The notes beneath the pieces were generated by a model. It saw only the letters and a program-made list of their open reading frames with translations. It was not told where the DNA came from and made no database searches. A stretch of 64,000 nt of DNA from JAHCHG01 sp041394845 (GTDB lineage: Bacteria; Acidobacteriota; Blastocatellia; Pyrinomonadales; Pyrinomonadaceae), in contig JAWKHL010000001.1 of NCBI GenBank assembly GCA_041394845.1, forward strand, positions 744,001-808,000, read 5' to 3'. Of this stretch, positions 8,375 through 17,480 are shown one piece after another (the first letter of the stretch is position 1; the number at the start of each line of letters is the position of its first letter). The position numbers and the translations under genes are program-made.

Positions 8375-8917
8375 TCAAAATTCTTGGTGTTTGACAAAAA
8401 TCTCAGCATCTTTTTTTGAAAAGAAAACCAGATTTATTTTTTCCACCGATGTCTTTTCGGAAAAAAAGGCCCGGATGGCGCGGGAGGAAACACGGGCCGC
8501 CCGGTATTTCGGAAAGTGGAAAGCCCCGGTCGAAATGGAGGGAAAGGCGACGGTTTTCAGGTTGTTTTGAACCGCGATCAAAAGTGAATTGGTGTAGGAA
8601 TCGGCCAGCAACTTCTCCTCCAGATCGCCGTTCATTCCGTAAACCGGGCCGACCGTATGAATGACGAAACGGGCGGGAAGATCGCCGCCGCCGGTTATTA
8701 CGGCTTTTCCGGTCGGCAGTCCTTTGGGATATTCGGTTTCGCGAATCTTCCGGCACTCTTCCAGAATTTGTTTTCCGCCCTTCGAATGGATCGCCCCGTC
8801 AACGCCGCCGCCGCCAAGCAGGGTCGAATTGGCGGCATTGACGATGGCGTCCGTTGTTTCAGCCGTTATATTGCCGATCTTGACCTCGACTTTGTTTTCC
8901 AAAAAATACCAATTCAT
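8375..8917 (-). CDS. Macro domain ADP-ribose hydrolase (YmdB/MacroD type)
   Basis: 180 aa, a single macro domain. Signature segments are IGNITAETTDAIVNAANSTLLGGGGVDGAIHSKGG, with the NAAN loop and GGGVDGAIH catalytic loop of MacroD-type proteins, GDLPARFVIHTVGPVYG, and AFPSISTGAFHFP. MacroD-type enzymes hydrolyse O-acetyl-ADP-ribose and remove ADP-ribose from acidic protein side chains or nucleic acid ends. It is the last gene of a short minus-strand operon with the 107-aa protein (25-base gap) and the DoxX-like gene. Confidence 0.92.
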   Translation of the reverse strand: MNWYFLENKVEVKIGNITAETTDAIVNAANSTLLGGGGVDGAIHSKGGKQILEECRKIRETEYPKGLPTGKAVITGGGDLPARFVIHTVGPVYGMNGDLEEKLLADSYTNSLLIAVQNNLKTVAFPSISTGAFHFPKYRAARVSSRAIRAFFSEKTSVEKINLVFFSKKDAEIFVKHQEF

Positions 8918-8942
8918 TGTCCACCTTCATTTTTTTGGGTTT

Positions 8943-9266
8943 TTAATCCAAAGGCTCGATCCGGATTTCGTCAAATATCGCCTGCTGACGAAGGGTTTCC
9001 GCCAGTTTGACGGCCTTGTGTTTTTTCAGGATCAGAGGCGAATTCCGGCAGGAGATTTCAAAGGTCCCCTCGTCGATTTCAACAATTTCCAGATCGGCCA
9101 GCGAGATCCCCGAGGCGACCCGGATGTCCTCAAGGTTGTGAAAACGGAATTTTCCGGTCGCTTCGACGAAATCCTCGATAAACGGATCCTGAAGAGCGTG
9201 CCGGGCCTCATTGATCCCGGCGTAAAAGCCTTCGCAGATCAAACGATATTCTCCGGCAAATTCCAT
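8943..9266 (-). CDS. Small hypothetical protein in macro-domain operon
   Basis: 107 aa, soluble, acidic. An N-terminal helix pair (about 1-40) is followed by alternating strand-like segments (FRFHNLEDIRVASGISLADLEIVEIDEGTFEISC) and a charged C-terminal helix. No catalytic motif or family recognised. It sits 9 bases after the DoxX-like gene and 25 bases before the macro-domain gene, so it is probably co-expressed with both. Confidence 0.6.
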   Translation of the reverse strand: MEFAGEYRLICEGFYAGINEARHALQDPFIEDFVEATGKFRFHNLEDIRVASGISLADLEIVEIDEGTFEISCRNSPLILKKHKAVKLAETLRQQAIFDEIRIEPLD

Positions 9267-9275
9267 TCTTCCTTT

Positions 9276-9953
9276 TTACAACTTTTCGGTTTTTAATTCC
9301 AGATCGCCGGTTTTCATGAATTTGTGATGAACGGCAACCGCCAGACCGAAGAAAAGCCCCAGAATTCCCAGAATGGCGATGAATTTGGGGTTTAGGGATT
9401 TAACCGTTCGGAGCAGAAAATAGGCGAGCAAAATGTAGGAAGAGACCGCCCCGCCGGCCGCCAGCAGGGGAAGCCAGATCAACTCCTTTCGAAAAAGAAC
9501 CGATGATTTCAGCCGCCGGGAAAAAAGTATGGTTTTCCACCGGTCGTAATCCCAGCAAACCAGATAGACCGAGGCCAGAAACATCAGGATGGTGATCAGC
9601 CAGGTCCCTTTGAAGCCGACCGAATTGGTCAAAACGGCGATGTTCAGAATGATCGGAAAAAACATCAGCGCCCCGAGATGTGAGGTTCTCGGAAAAAGAA
9701 GCAAAAGCGCGGCGATGATCTGCCCCAAACCGATAAATCGATAATAAAACCCGGTTTGCAGAAGGGCGTTGAAATAATGCCCGACCGGATCGGTGTCCGG
9801 AAGAGTTGTAAAGGGCAGACCGAGGATCTTGGGAATGCTCGGCGGGATAAAACCGATCGCCAGCAAGACTCTGGTAAAAGCCGTAAAAAGCTGTAAGAAG
9901 CGGTTGCCGGTAACCCTGGAATGAATTCGGTCGAGTTGGTTTTCGAGTTTCAT
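9276..9953 (-). CDS. DoxX-like integral membrane protein
   Basis: 225 aa with five or six hydrophobic segments. The first part (FTAFTRVLLAIGFIPPSIPKILG, then Q-G-YYRFIGLGQIIAALLLLFPRTSHLGALMFFPIILNIAVLT) follows the DoxX/DoxX-like pattern: small residues in the first helix, a G-Q-I/L helix and a hydrophobic third helix. The C-terminal part has two further helices. The first gene of the operon with the 107-aa protein and the macro-domain hydrolase. DoxX relatives have been linked to redox chemistry at the membrane; its role here is unknown. Confidence 0.7.
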   Translation of the reverse strand: MKLENQLDRIHSRVTGNRFLQLFTAFTRVLLAIGFIPPSIPKILGLPFTTLPDTDPVGHYFNALLQTGFYYRFIGLGQIIAALLLLFPRTSHLGALMFFPIILNIAVLTNSVGFKGTWLITILMFLASVYLVCWDYDRWKTILFSRRLKSSVLFRKELIWLPLLAAGGAVSSYILLAYFLLRTVKSLNPKFIAILGILGLFFGLAVAVHHKFMKTGDLELKTEKL

Positions 9954-10100
9954 ACAGGATAGAAAAACGCCGGATGGAGGGAAAAAGTTTGGAAAATTTG
10001 TACTTCCCGAAGCGGGGCGGGCCGAATTATGCTTTGACCAATTTTTAAGTTATCATTTCAAAAAATTCTAAAATCAAAAAAAGGAAACAATTGTAAAATT

Positions 10101-11153
10101 ATGATAATACCTGTTGAATGGACCGATGAAGGTGTGCGGATGCTCGACCAGCGCCTGTTGCCGACGGAGGAAAAATGGCTGATGCTCAAGACCTTTTCCG
10201 AGGTGGCCGACGGCATCAGGGATATGGTCATCCGGGGCGCACCGGCGATCGGAGTTTCCTGCGCCTACGGGATCGCGCTGGGAGCCAAAAACTTCGTCGG
10301 CACCAATGTCGATGATCTGGAAGAAGAACTGGATTACATTTCGGACGTGATGGCCAAAACCAGGCCGACCGCGGTCAACCTGTTCTGGGCCATAGACCGG
10401 ATGAAACGCACCTTTGCCCGGGCCAAGGCGGATGGGAAATCGGTCAACGAGATCAAAGAGATCCTCATTCAGGAAGGGCGCGACATTCATGAGGAGGATA
10501 TCGAATCTCAGCGTTTGATCGCCCAATTCGGCGGCGAACTGATCGAGGACGGCTCCAATGTCCTGACCCACTGCAACGCCGGGGCTCTGGCCACCGGCGG
10601 CGTCTGGGGGACGGCTCTGGGGGTGATTCGGGGGGCCAAGGATCAGGGCAAAAAAGTGGCGGTTTACGCCGATGAAACCCGTCCCTATCTGCAGGGAGCC
10701 CGTCTGACGGCCTGGGAAATGGTTCAGGATCAGATCCCCGTCACCCTGATCACCGACAACCAAAGCGGCCACATCATGAAAAAGGGCTTGATCCAGGCGG
10801 TGGTCGTCGGTTCGGACCGGATCGCGGCCAACGGCGATGTGGCCAACAAGATCGGAACTTATATGGTGGCGGTTCTGGCCCGTCGGCACGGAATTCCTTT
10901 TTACGTGGCGGCCCCGCTCTCGACTGTTGATCTGAATTGCCCGACCGGAGACGACATTCCGATCGAGGAAAGAGATGTTCGGGAAATAACCCACGTCAGG
11001 GACATTCAACTGGCGCCGGAAGGGGCCGGAGTCAGCAATTTTGCTTTTGACGTAACGCCCAACGAACTGGTTGACGCCATCATCACCGAAAAAGGGGTGG
11101 CCCGAAAACCTTATTCCGAAAGCCTGCGTAAGATGTTTGAAGAGGACCAGTAA
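10101..11153 (+). CDS. mtnA: S-methyl-5-thioribose-1-phosphate isomerase
   Basis: 350 aa. It converts methylthioribose 1-phosphate to methylthioribulose 1-phosphate in the methionine salvage pathway. Motifs: MVIRGAPAIGVSCAYG, RPTAVNLFWAIDRM, the active-site Cys near residue 157 in LTHCNAGALATGGVWGTALG, ADETRPYLQGARLTAWE, and VVGSDRIAANGDVANKIGTY with the catalytic Asp, then PFYVAAPLSTVD and the FDVTP-ELVDAIITEKG end. Length is typical of the family. No other salvage gene is nearby. Confidence 0.95.
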   Translation: MIIPVEWTDEGVRMLDQRLLPTEEKWLMLKTFSEVADGIRDMVIRGAPAIGVSCAYGIALGAKNFVGTNVDDLEEELDYISDVMAKTRPTAVNLFWAIDRMKRTFARAKADGKSVNEIKEILIQEGRDIHEEDIESQRLIAQFGGELIEDGSNVLTHCNAGALATGGVWGTALGVIRGAKDQGKKVAVYADETRPYLQGARLTAWEMVQDQIPVTLITDNQSGHIMKKGLIQAVVVGSDRIAANGDVANKIGTYMVAVLARRHGIPFYVAAPLSTVDLNCPTGDDIPIEERDVREITHVRDIQLAPEGAGVSNFAFDVTPNELVDAIITEKGVARKPYSESLRKMFEEDQ

Positions 11154-11304
11154 AAAAAATCTGCCCGTCGGTAATTTCTTTTAAACATTTCGAAAAAAAA
11201 CGCGCCGTTTGGTAAAAAGGGATTGGAAAAAACCCTTTGACGGCCGGTTTGGATCGAAGAATGAATTCGGTTTTTCCGGCGGCAATGAAAAAAAGGAAAC
11301 AAAT

Positions 11305-12924
11305 ATGAAAACTTTGAAAAGATTTTCGGTGAAACTGCTCGTTCTCGGGTTGTTCTTGCAGTTGACGCCGACGGCCTTTGCCCAGATGGGCCGCAATAAT
11401 GAGGAAATCAACGCCAGAATTCGCAAAGAAGCGATGGATAATTCGCAGATCATGAGAACCCTGCATTTTCTGACCGATGTTTACGGGCCGCGCCTTACCG
11501 GTTCGCCAAAATTGAAAAATGCGGGGGAATGGGCCGCCAAACAAATGCGCGAATGGGGGTTTGACAAGGCCGAATTGGAACCCTGGAATTGGGAACATTC
11601 GGGTTGGGAAAACGACCGGGCATCGGGATTTATCACCTCGCCGGTCAAGGACTCGCTGGTGTTCGAAGTTCTGGCCTGGACGCCTTCGACCAACGGCGCG
11701 GTCAAGGGAAACGCCATCCAACTGGAGATCCCGCGGGTCGCACTCAATGATGACCCGCGCTGTCGCAGAAACCCGACTCAGGAGGAATTGACCGCCTTTT
11801 TTAATCAAAGCGATGTAAAAGGCAAAATGGTTCTGGTGGGAAGTCCGAATGTGGTCGAGGTCGATTTTGACCCGCCTTCCAAACGCCTCGATGCCGACGC
11901 CATCAGCCGAAGGTTCAACCCGAGACGTTTTAACAATCAGCAAAATCCCTGTCCGACGCCCGATGTCAAAGCCCTGAGCGGGCGTGAGGCCAACGCTCAG
12001 TTCGACAAATTCCTGCTCGATAACGGCGCTCTTGTCAGAATTGATGATGCGGGGCGCGAACACGGACAGATCCGCGCCTTTTCCAACCGTTCATACGATC
12101 CAACTAAAACCCTTCCCACGGTCGTTATGCGGAACGAGGATTACGGGCGGATCTGGCGGATCCTGGATGATAAAACTCCGGTTACCCTTGAGTTCAACAT
12201 TCAAAACAGCATTTATCCCGAAGGGGCTACTTCCTACAACGTCATCGGCGAAATAACCGGGACGGACAAAAAGGACGAGATCATCATGCTCGGCGGACAC
12301 CTCGATTCGTGGCATTCGGCCACCGGAGCGACCGACAACGGGATCGGCTGTGCGGTGATGATGGAAGCGGCCCGAATCCTGAAGGCGATCGGGGTCAAAC
12401 CCCGGCGGACGATCCGGGTTGCCCTCTGGTCGGGAGAGGAACAGGGGCTTCTGGGTTCTCAGGCCTACGTCGCCAAACATTTCGGCTCTTTTGAACATCC
12501 GAAACCGGATTTTTACAAATTCGGCGGTTATTTCAACATCGATTCGGGAACCGGACGCGCCCGCGGATTGTCGGTTTTCGGTCCTCCGGAAGCGGCCGGG
12601 ATTCTCAATCAGGCGGTTTTGCCTTTTTACGACCTGAACGTTCTTGGAGCAACCAATACCGCCAGCCGCAATCTCGGCGGTTCGGATCACACATCATTTA
12701 ATCAGGCCGGTTTGCCGGGGATCGGGGTTTTGCAGGATCCGATCGAATATTTCACGCACACCTGGCATACCAATCTTGATACCTATGAAAGGATCGTGCC
12801 CGAGGATGTCAAGGCCTCGGCGGCCGTCATCGCGGCGGCGGTTTATGAACTTTCCATGCGGGATGATCTTTTGCCCAGGTATTCAAGGGAAAACATGCCC
12901 AAACCTCCGGAGGGTCGGGATTGA
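11305..12924 (+). CDS. Secreted M28-family zinc metallopeptidase
   Basis: 539 aa from the ATG at 11305, selected because it opens a signal peptide (KTLKRFSVKLLVLGLFLQLTPTAFAQ). An N-terminal region with PA-like insert (about 60-310) precedes the peptidase core. Zinc ligands in order: His and Asp in GGHLDSWHSATGATDNG, the catalytic Glu pair in SGEEQGLLGS, Asp in FNIDSGTG, and His in FTHTWHTNLDTY. M28 enzymes are aminopeptidases or carboxypeptidases. Exported forms such as this usually degrade peptides outside the cytoplasm; the substrate is not evident. Confidence 0.9.
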   Translation: MKTLKRFSVKLLVLGLFLQLTPTAFAQMGRNNEEINARIRKEAMDNSQIMRTLHFLTDVYGPRLTGSPKLKNAGEWAAKQMREWGFDKAELEPWNWEHSGWENDRASGFITSPVKDSLVFEVLAWTPSTNGAVKGNAIQLEIPRVALNDDPRCRRNPTQEELTAFFNQSDVKGKMVLVGSPNVVEVDFDPPSKRLDADAISRRFNPRRFNNQQNPCPTPDVKALSGREANAQFDKFLLDNGALVRIDDAGREHGQIRAFSNRSYDPTKTLPTVVMRNEDYGRIWRILDDKTPVTLEFNIQNSIYPEGATSYNVIGEITGTDKKDEIIMLGGHLDSWHSATGATDNGIGCAVMMEAARILKAIGVKPRRTIRVALWSGEEQGLLGSQAYVAKHFGSFEHPKPDFYKFGGYFNIDSGTGRARGLSVFGPPEAAGILNQAVLPFYDLNVLGATNTASRNLGGSDHTSFNQAGLPGIGVLQDPIEYFTHTWHTNLDTYERIVPEDVKASAAVIAAAVYELSMRDDLLPRYSRENMPKPPEGRD

Positions 12925-13019
12925 TAAAACCGGATAAAAAAGCAATTTAGGGGAGCGGGTAAAAAACTTGCTGCCCTTTTTTTCGATGCCAAAATCTCCT
13001 TGTCTCAGAGGGGTGTGTT

Positions 13020-13385
13020 ATGGATGAAAGAGAGAAAAAAAAGCGGGAATGGGAATCGGTGATTGAATTTTACCGGAAGGTGGATGGAAAAAATAGGAAT
13101 AAATATGAAGAAAAGCTTGCCAGGAGTTTTTTTACGTCAATTTATTCGGAAAAACTTTATCCCTTTGTCTCACATCGGGAATTATGCATTACACCCACTT
13201 CCCAATATACCGAAATCCGGAATTTCCCAATGGTAGGAATCTTACATTTGGGGAATGGAAAATTCTCGGTGGAATTTTGGGAAAAGCGTTGGAAGAAAAA
13301 AGAAATGAAAAGGTTTGAGACCGAGGATTCCCGGTTGTGGGATCTTTTAAACACGCTTTTACCGAAATTAATAAGCGATTCCTGA
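13020..13385 (+). CDS. Hypothetical protein
   Basis: 121 aa, very charged (N-terminal MDEREKKKREWE), soluble, with no recognised family. The middle part (TEIRNFPMVGILHLGNGKFSVEFWEKRWKKKEM) looks like a small beta-rich fold. There is no strong ribosome site before the ATG. It is directly followed by the palindromic repeat element, whose left end begins 3 bases after the stop codon. More AT-rich than its neighbours. Confidence 0.5.
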   Translation: MDEREKKKREWESVIEFYRKVDGKNRNKYEEKLARSFFTSIYSEKLYPFVSHRELCITPTSQYTEIRNFPMVGILHLGNGKFSVEFWEKRWKKKEMKRFETEDSRLWDLLNTLLPKLISDS

Positions 13386-13387
13386 AA

Positions 13388-13639
13388 TTACGTGAGTTCG
13401 AAATAAGCCGTCGAAGACGGCAACATTATTCCCCGCTTCGCCGCCTATAACGTCAGTTATGGAAATGGTTTAGGGCATTTTTACAAGCCATTGAAAATGG
13501 CGGAATGAAATAATATATCGCCATTTTCAATGGCTTAATATCAAATTTGCACGATTTTCCCACGGTTAACACCGTGGGCTACAAATATAACATCGGTTTC
13601 ACCGATTAAATCTGAATTTCTTATCTCTAACTCACGTAA
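13388..13639. repeat. Composite REP/MITE-like element with terminal inverted repeats and hairpins
   Basis: The ends are inverted repeats of 20 bases (13388-13407 and 13620-13639) matching at 18 positions, both starting TTACGTGAGTT. Inside are perfect hairpins with GAA/TTC or four-base loops: 13407-13421 (GCCGTC-gaa), 13487-13501 (GCCATT-gaa), its inverted twin 13520-13534 (GCCATT-ttc), 13559-13578 (CCCACGGT-taac) and 13592-13606 (ATCGGT-ttc). The two GCCATT hairpins also pair with each other as an 18-bp inverted repeat (13485-13502 with 13519-13536). No coding capacity. It resembles REP palindrome clusters or a MITE moved by a transposase encoded elsewhere. Confidence 0.7.
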
Positions 13640-13662
13640 AAATAGGTTAGGCCGCGAAAATA

Positions 13663-14685
13663 TCAATCGGGCAAATCTTTTTTCCCCTTTGATCCCTCGA
13701 AAATCCAGCCTTTTCGCCAGAAATAATACAACAAACCGGCGGCGATGGCAAACATTAGAAAAAGCGAAAACACATAACCGTAAGGAGAATGAAGTTCGGG
13801 CATGTTCTCAAAATTCATCCCGTAAATCCCGGCGATCAGCGATAAGGGCAACAGGACGGCGGAAAAAACCGCCAGAATTTTCATCACCTCGTTGGTTTTG
13901 TTGGCCGTTACCGAAAAATGAATTTCAAACAAACCGCCGACCAGATCGCGGTAGCTTTCGGCCAGATCGGAAATCCGCAACAGGTGATCGTGAACGTCGC
14001 GGAAAAAAGGGAGAATATTTTCGGGAATCTGTGGGAATTCGCCGTGTGAGATCCGGTAAAGCACTTCGAGTTGACGGGCCGAGATCCTTTTCAGGCGGGC
14101 GACGCTCCGGCGCAAATCCATGATCTCTTCGAGGATCAGATTGTCGGCGTTTTTCATCATGAAAACGCGATCCTCAAGTTCGTTGATGGCCGAGTCGAAA
14201 TCGTCCACCAGAGGCATATACATATCGACGATCTTGTCCAGGATCTGGTGAAGCAGATAGGCCGATCCCCGGCGGCAGATCTGGGTGTTGTTCCGGATCT
14301 GCCGTTTGACCTCATCGATGCTCCGGAACTGCTCGTTGCGGATGGTTACGACGAAGTTTTTGCCCAGATAGCCGTCGAGTTCCTTGGTGACGAAATTGGC
14401 CGTGTTGGTCTCGTTTCTGATCCCGTGAATGATGAAGAAAAGGTAATCGGGAAACTCTTCGACCTTGGGTTGGTTGCGCGCCTCGCGGCAGTCCTCAACC
14501 GTCAGATAATGAAATTTGAAGATGTTGAGCAGGATATTTTCCGTTTCCCGCAGGTGATCCGGGGTGTTGACCTCCACGTCCACCCAGATGCAGTTATTTT
14601 CATCGGACAAAAGTCCGGGCAATTCCTCGGCAGAAAAATCCTCTTTCCATTCGTCCGTTTTTTTCGAGTAAACAAAAATTTCCAT
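13663..14685 (-). CDS. corA: CorA family magnesium/divalent cation channel
   Basis: 340 aa. A large cytoplasmic N-terminal domain (about 1-275) ends in the long stalk helix. Two C-terminal membrane helices follow (about 280-300 and 312-332) with the YGMNF selectivity motif between them (NFENMPELHSPYGY loop). The signature makes the family assignment secure; the protein forms a pentameric Mg2+ or Co2+ channel in the inner membrane. The C-terminal tail is lysine rich. No riboswitch is evident in the 104-base upstream gap. Confidence 0.92.
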   Translation of the reverse strand: MEIFVYSKKTDEWKEDFSAEELPGLLSDENNCIWVDVEVNTPDHLRETENILLNIFKFHYLTVEDCREARNQPKVEEFPDYLFFIIHGIRNETNTANFVTKELDGYLGKNFVVTIRNEQFRSIDEVKRQIRNNTQICRRGSAYLLHQILDKIVDMYMPLVDDFDSAINELEDRVFMMKNADNLILEEIMDLRRSVARLKRISARQLEVLYRISHGEFPQIPENILPFFRDVHDHLLRISDLAESYRDLVGGLFEIHFSVTANKTNEVMKILAVFSAVLLPLSLIAGIYGMNFENMPELHSPYGYVFSLFLMFAIAAGLLYYFWRKGWIFEGSKGKKDLPD

Positions 14686-14789
14686 CGCTTTGTATTATTG
14701 GCCGATTTGTGAATAATTTCTTCTTTAGGTTTTTTTATTAAATATCAAAAAAAGCGAGAAGTAAAAATAGCAAAAGCCGTAATAAAGGT

Positions 14790-16379
14790 ATGAGCAGATT
14801 AAAAGTGTTTGTGGCGGATGATGTTAATGAGGGAAAGCTGGCCCCGCTTTCGGAAGCCGGGATCGAGGTGGTCAAGGAAACCAAACTTTCGCCCGAGGAA
14901 TTGGCTCAAAGACTTTCGGACGCCGACGGGGTGATCGTTCGGAGCGCCAGCCGGATCACCTCGGAAATCCTGGACCGGACCGAAAAACTGCGGGTGATCG
15001 GTCGGGCCGGTGTCGGGGTCGATAACATCGACGTTCGGGCGGCCACCGAACGAGGGGTGGTGGTGATGAACGCCCCGGACGGGAACACCATTACAACGGC
15101 CGAACACACCATTGCGCTTTTGGTTTCATTGGCCCGAAACATCCCGCAGGCTCACGCCCGGCTTCAAACCGGGGTCTGGGACAAAAAAAGTTTTACCGGC
15201 GTGGAATTGAACGGGAAAACTTTGGGGGTTATCGGTCTCGGGCGGATCGGTCGGCACGTGGCCGGGATCGCCAAAGGGTTCGGAATGAAGATTTTCGCTT
15301 ACGACCCTTTCGTCTCCGATGAGCAGGCCCGTGAAATGGGAATAGAGATGGGCAAACTGGAAGATGTTTTCTCCGGCTCCGATTTTATCACCATTCACAC
15401 TCCGGTAACGGATGAAACCCGCGGAATTATCGGGCCCAAAGCTTTTTCCAAAATGAAAACCGGTGTTCGCCTGATCAATTGCGCAAGGGGCGGTTTGGTT
15501 GATGAAAGCGCATTGCTACTGGCCATCGAAGGCGGAAAGGTGGCCGGGGCGGCCCTCGATGTCTACGAGAACGAACCGCTCCCGCCGGACTCTCCTCTGT
15601 TGGGAAATGAAAAGATCATCACCACACCGCATCTCGGAGCCTCGACCACCGAAGCCCAGGAAGGAGTGGCGCTGACCGTCGCCCAGCAAATCAGGGATTA
15701 TCTTTTGAAGGGCGAACTTCGAAACGCCGTAAACGCCCCGAGCGTGGCCGCGTCCGAACTCGAAACCCTCGGACCCTTTATCGAACTGGCGGAAAAACTT
15801 GGTCGCTTTCAGGCTCAGATTATGAAACAGGAGGTGATCTCGGAGGTCGAACTGGAATACACCGGCGAACTGGCGGAGAAGGACTGCGCTCCGGTAACAC
15901 GGGCGTTTTTGGCCGGTTTGTTGCGGGACGTGTCGGCCCGGATCAACATCATCAACGCCATTCACATCGCCGACGAGCGGGGGATCAACATCAAGACCAG
16001 TTACAAAAAATCGGTCAAGGCCGGGAACGCCGACATTCGGACCAGGATTTCGACCCTCGATGCCGAACAACACGTGTCAGGACAGGTTTTTGCCGACGGT
16101 CAGGGGCGGATCACACAGATCGGCGATTTCAAGATTGAAGCCGTTCCCAACGGGTATATGCTGATCACCAAAAACAAGGATGTGCCCGGAGTGATCGGAA
16201 AGATCGGAACTTTGTTGGGGGAAAATGAGGTCAATATCAGCCGTTTTTATCTGGGGCGGGATTCCCAGGGCGGCGAGGCGCTGGCGGTGATCGAGATCGA
16301 TTCCCCTCTGCCGGATGAGATCCTGACCGGGTTGCGGAACATTGACGAGGTCAATATCGCCCGTCAGGTTAAACTTTGA
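14790..16379 (+). CDS. serA: D-3-phosphoglycerate dehydrogenase
   Basis: 529 aa, the long SerA form. It oxidises 3-phosphoglycerate with NAD+ as the first step of serine synthesis. The NAD-binding motif GVIGLGRIGRHVAGIAKGFG lies around residues 147-166. Catalytic Arg is in LINCARGGLVDE, Glu in YENEPLPPDSPLL and His in TTPHLGASTTEAQ. An allosteric-substrate-binding domain (about 320-450) and a C-terminal ACT domain (about 455-529, ITKNKDVPGVIGKIGTLLGENEVNIS) follow, implying feedback control by serine. Length and domain order match the Bacillus/Mycobacterium type. Confidence 0.95.
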   Translation: MSRLKVFVADDVNEGKLAPLSEAGIEVVKETKLSPEELAQRLSDADGVIVRSASRITSEILDRTEKLRVIGRAGVGVDNIDVRAATERGVVVMNAPDGNTITTAEHTIALLVSLARNIPQAHARLQTGVWDKKSFTGVELNGKTLGVIGLGRIGRHVAGIAKGFGMKIFAYDPFVSDEQAREMGIEMGKLEDVFSGSDFITIHTPVTDETRGIIGPKAFSKMKTGVRLINCARGGLVDESALLLAIEGGKVAGAALDVYENEPLPPDSPLLGNEKIITTPHLGASTTEAQEGVALTVAQQIRDYLLKGELRNAVNAPSVAASELETLGPFIELAEKLGRFQAQIMKQEVISEVELEYTGELAEKDCAPVTRAFLAGLLRDVSARINIINAIHIADERGINIKTSYKKSVKAGNADIRTRISTLDAEQHVSGQVFADGQGRITQIGDFKIEAVPNGYMLITKNKDVPGVIGKIGTLLGENEVNISRFYLGRDSQGGEALAVIEIDSPLPDEILTGLRNIDEVNIARQVKL

Positions 16380-16488
16380 CCCCTTCGAAATTTACCTCAG
16401 CATTGTTTTTTCGGTCGAGAGGCAAGGATCCGATCCGAAAAAAATAGCGCAGTTGTTGTTGTCCCGGGTGTTTTTTTTACAAAAAAAC

Positions 16489-16518
16489 TTGATACCGTTT
16501 CGATAAATTAACTATCAT
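16489..16518 (+). promoter_or_regulatory. Candidate sigma-70 promoter of the ABC exporter operon
   Basis: TTGATA at 16489-16494 and TATCAT at 16513-16518 are separated by 18 bases, 30 bases upstream of the ABC ATPase start. Acidobacterial promoters are poorly defined, so this is a candidate only. Confidence 0.4.
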
Positions 16519-16547
16519 CAATCAATTAAAAATCTACTTATTTCGCG

Positions 16548-17480
16548 ATGATTCAACATAATACAACCCTTAAGGTCGAAAACGTGACCAAGCGGTTTGA
16601 TGAGGTAACCGCCATTGAAAACCTCAGTTTTGAGGTCCGGCCCGGCCGGATCTTCGGTTTTTTGGGACCCAACGGTTCGGGAAAAACCACAACCATCCGA
16701 ATGATCGTCGGGATCACGGCTCCGGACGAGGGAAGGATCGAACTTTTCGGCCGGAAATATTCCCCGGCGGTGCAGGAGAGGATCGGTTATCTGCCGGAGG
16801 AAAAAGGTCTGTATCGAAAAGTAAAGGTCCGCGATCAGCTTCGGTATTTCGCCGCTCTCAAGGGCGTTTCTCAGGCCGAGGCCGACAAGCGGATCGATTT
16901 TTGGCTCGACCGGATGGAGTTGTCAAAATGGAAGATGAAAAAGGCATCGGATCTTTCCAAGGGGATGCAGCAAAAGATCCAATTCATCTCCACCGTTCTG
17001 CACGACCCGGAACTGCTGATCCTGGACGAGCCGTTTTCGGGCCTCGATCCGGTCAATGTCGGGTTTTTGATGGATGTCATAGACGAATATAAATCGGCCG
17101 AAAAAACGATAATCTTCTCGACCCATTTGATGGAGACGGCGGAGCGGTTGTGCAAGGACATTCTTTTGATCAACAATGCCCGAAAAATCCTCTCCGGAAG
17201 TCTTCGCCAGATCAAGGGAAGTTACGGGAAAAATCTGATTGCCCTCCGGGTTTCCGGCGGTCGGGAGGTTTTGGAAGATAAAAATCTGGTGGTTGACATC
17301 AAGGAACACGCCGACGAATTGGAGGTTCAGCTGGCGGAAAATTCCGATCCGCAGGTACTGCTCAGCCGTTTGGTGGGAGCCGGGGCCAGGGTTTCCAAAT
17401 TCGAGAGGATCGAACCGAGTTTAAATGATATTTTCATTGATAAAGTAAAAGGGGAGGGATCGAAAATTGAAGTTCAATAA
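16548..17480 (+). CDS. ABC exporter ATP-binding subunit (NatA-like, DUF4162)
   Basis: 310 aa. One ABC domain with Walker A GPNGSGKTTT (about 44-53), Q-loop region, signature LSKGMQQKIQFI, Walker B LLILDEPFSGLDP and H-loop STHLMETAERLC. The C-terminal ~80 residues form the DUF4162-like extension found in NatA-type drug or sodium exporters. No clear ribosome site precedes the ATG. The 3' end overlaps the start of the permease gene by 14 bases, so the two are translationally coupled. Confidence 0.88.
   Translation: MIQHNTTLKVENVTKRFDEVTAIENLSFEVRPGRIFGFLGPNGSGKTTTIRMIVGITAPDEGRIELFGRKYSPAVQERIGYLPEEKGLYRKVKVRDQLRYFAALKGVSQAEADKRIDFWLDRMELSKWKMKKASDLSKGMQQKIQFISTVLHDPELLILDEPFSGLDPVNVGFLMDVIDEYKSAEKTIIFSTHLMETAERLCKDILLINNARKILSGSLRQIKGSYGKNLIALRVSGGREVLEDKNLVVDIKEHADELEVQLAENSDPQVLLSRLVGAGARVSKFERIEPSLNDIFIDKVKGEGSKIEVQ

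Noticed and set aside
9954..10100. SAM or other riboswitch upstream of mtnA
   Set aside because: The 147-base gap lacks the conserved SAM-riboswitch core and has no terminator hairpin; nothing beyond AT-rich sequence is seen.
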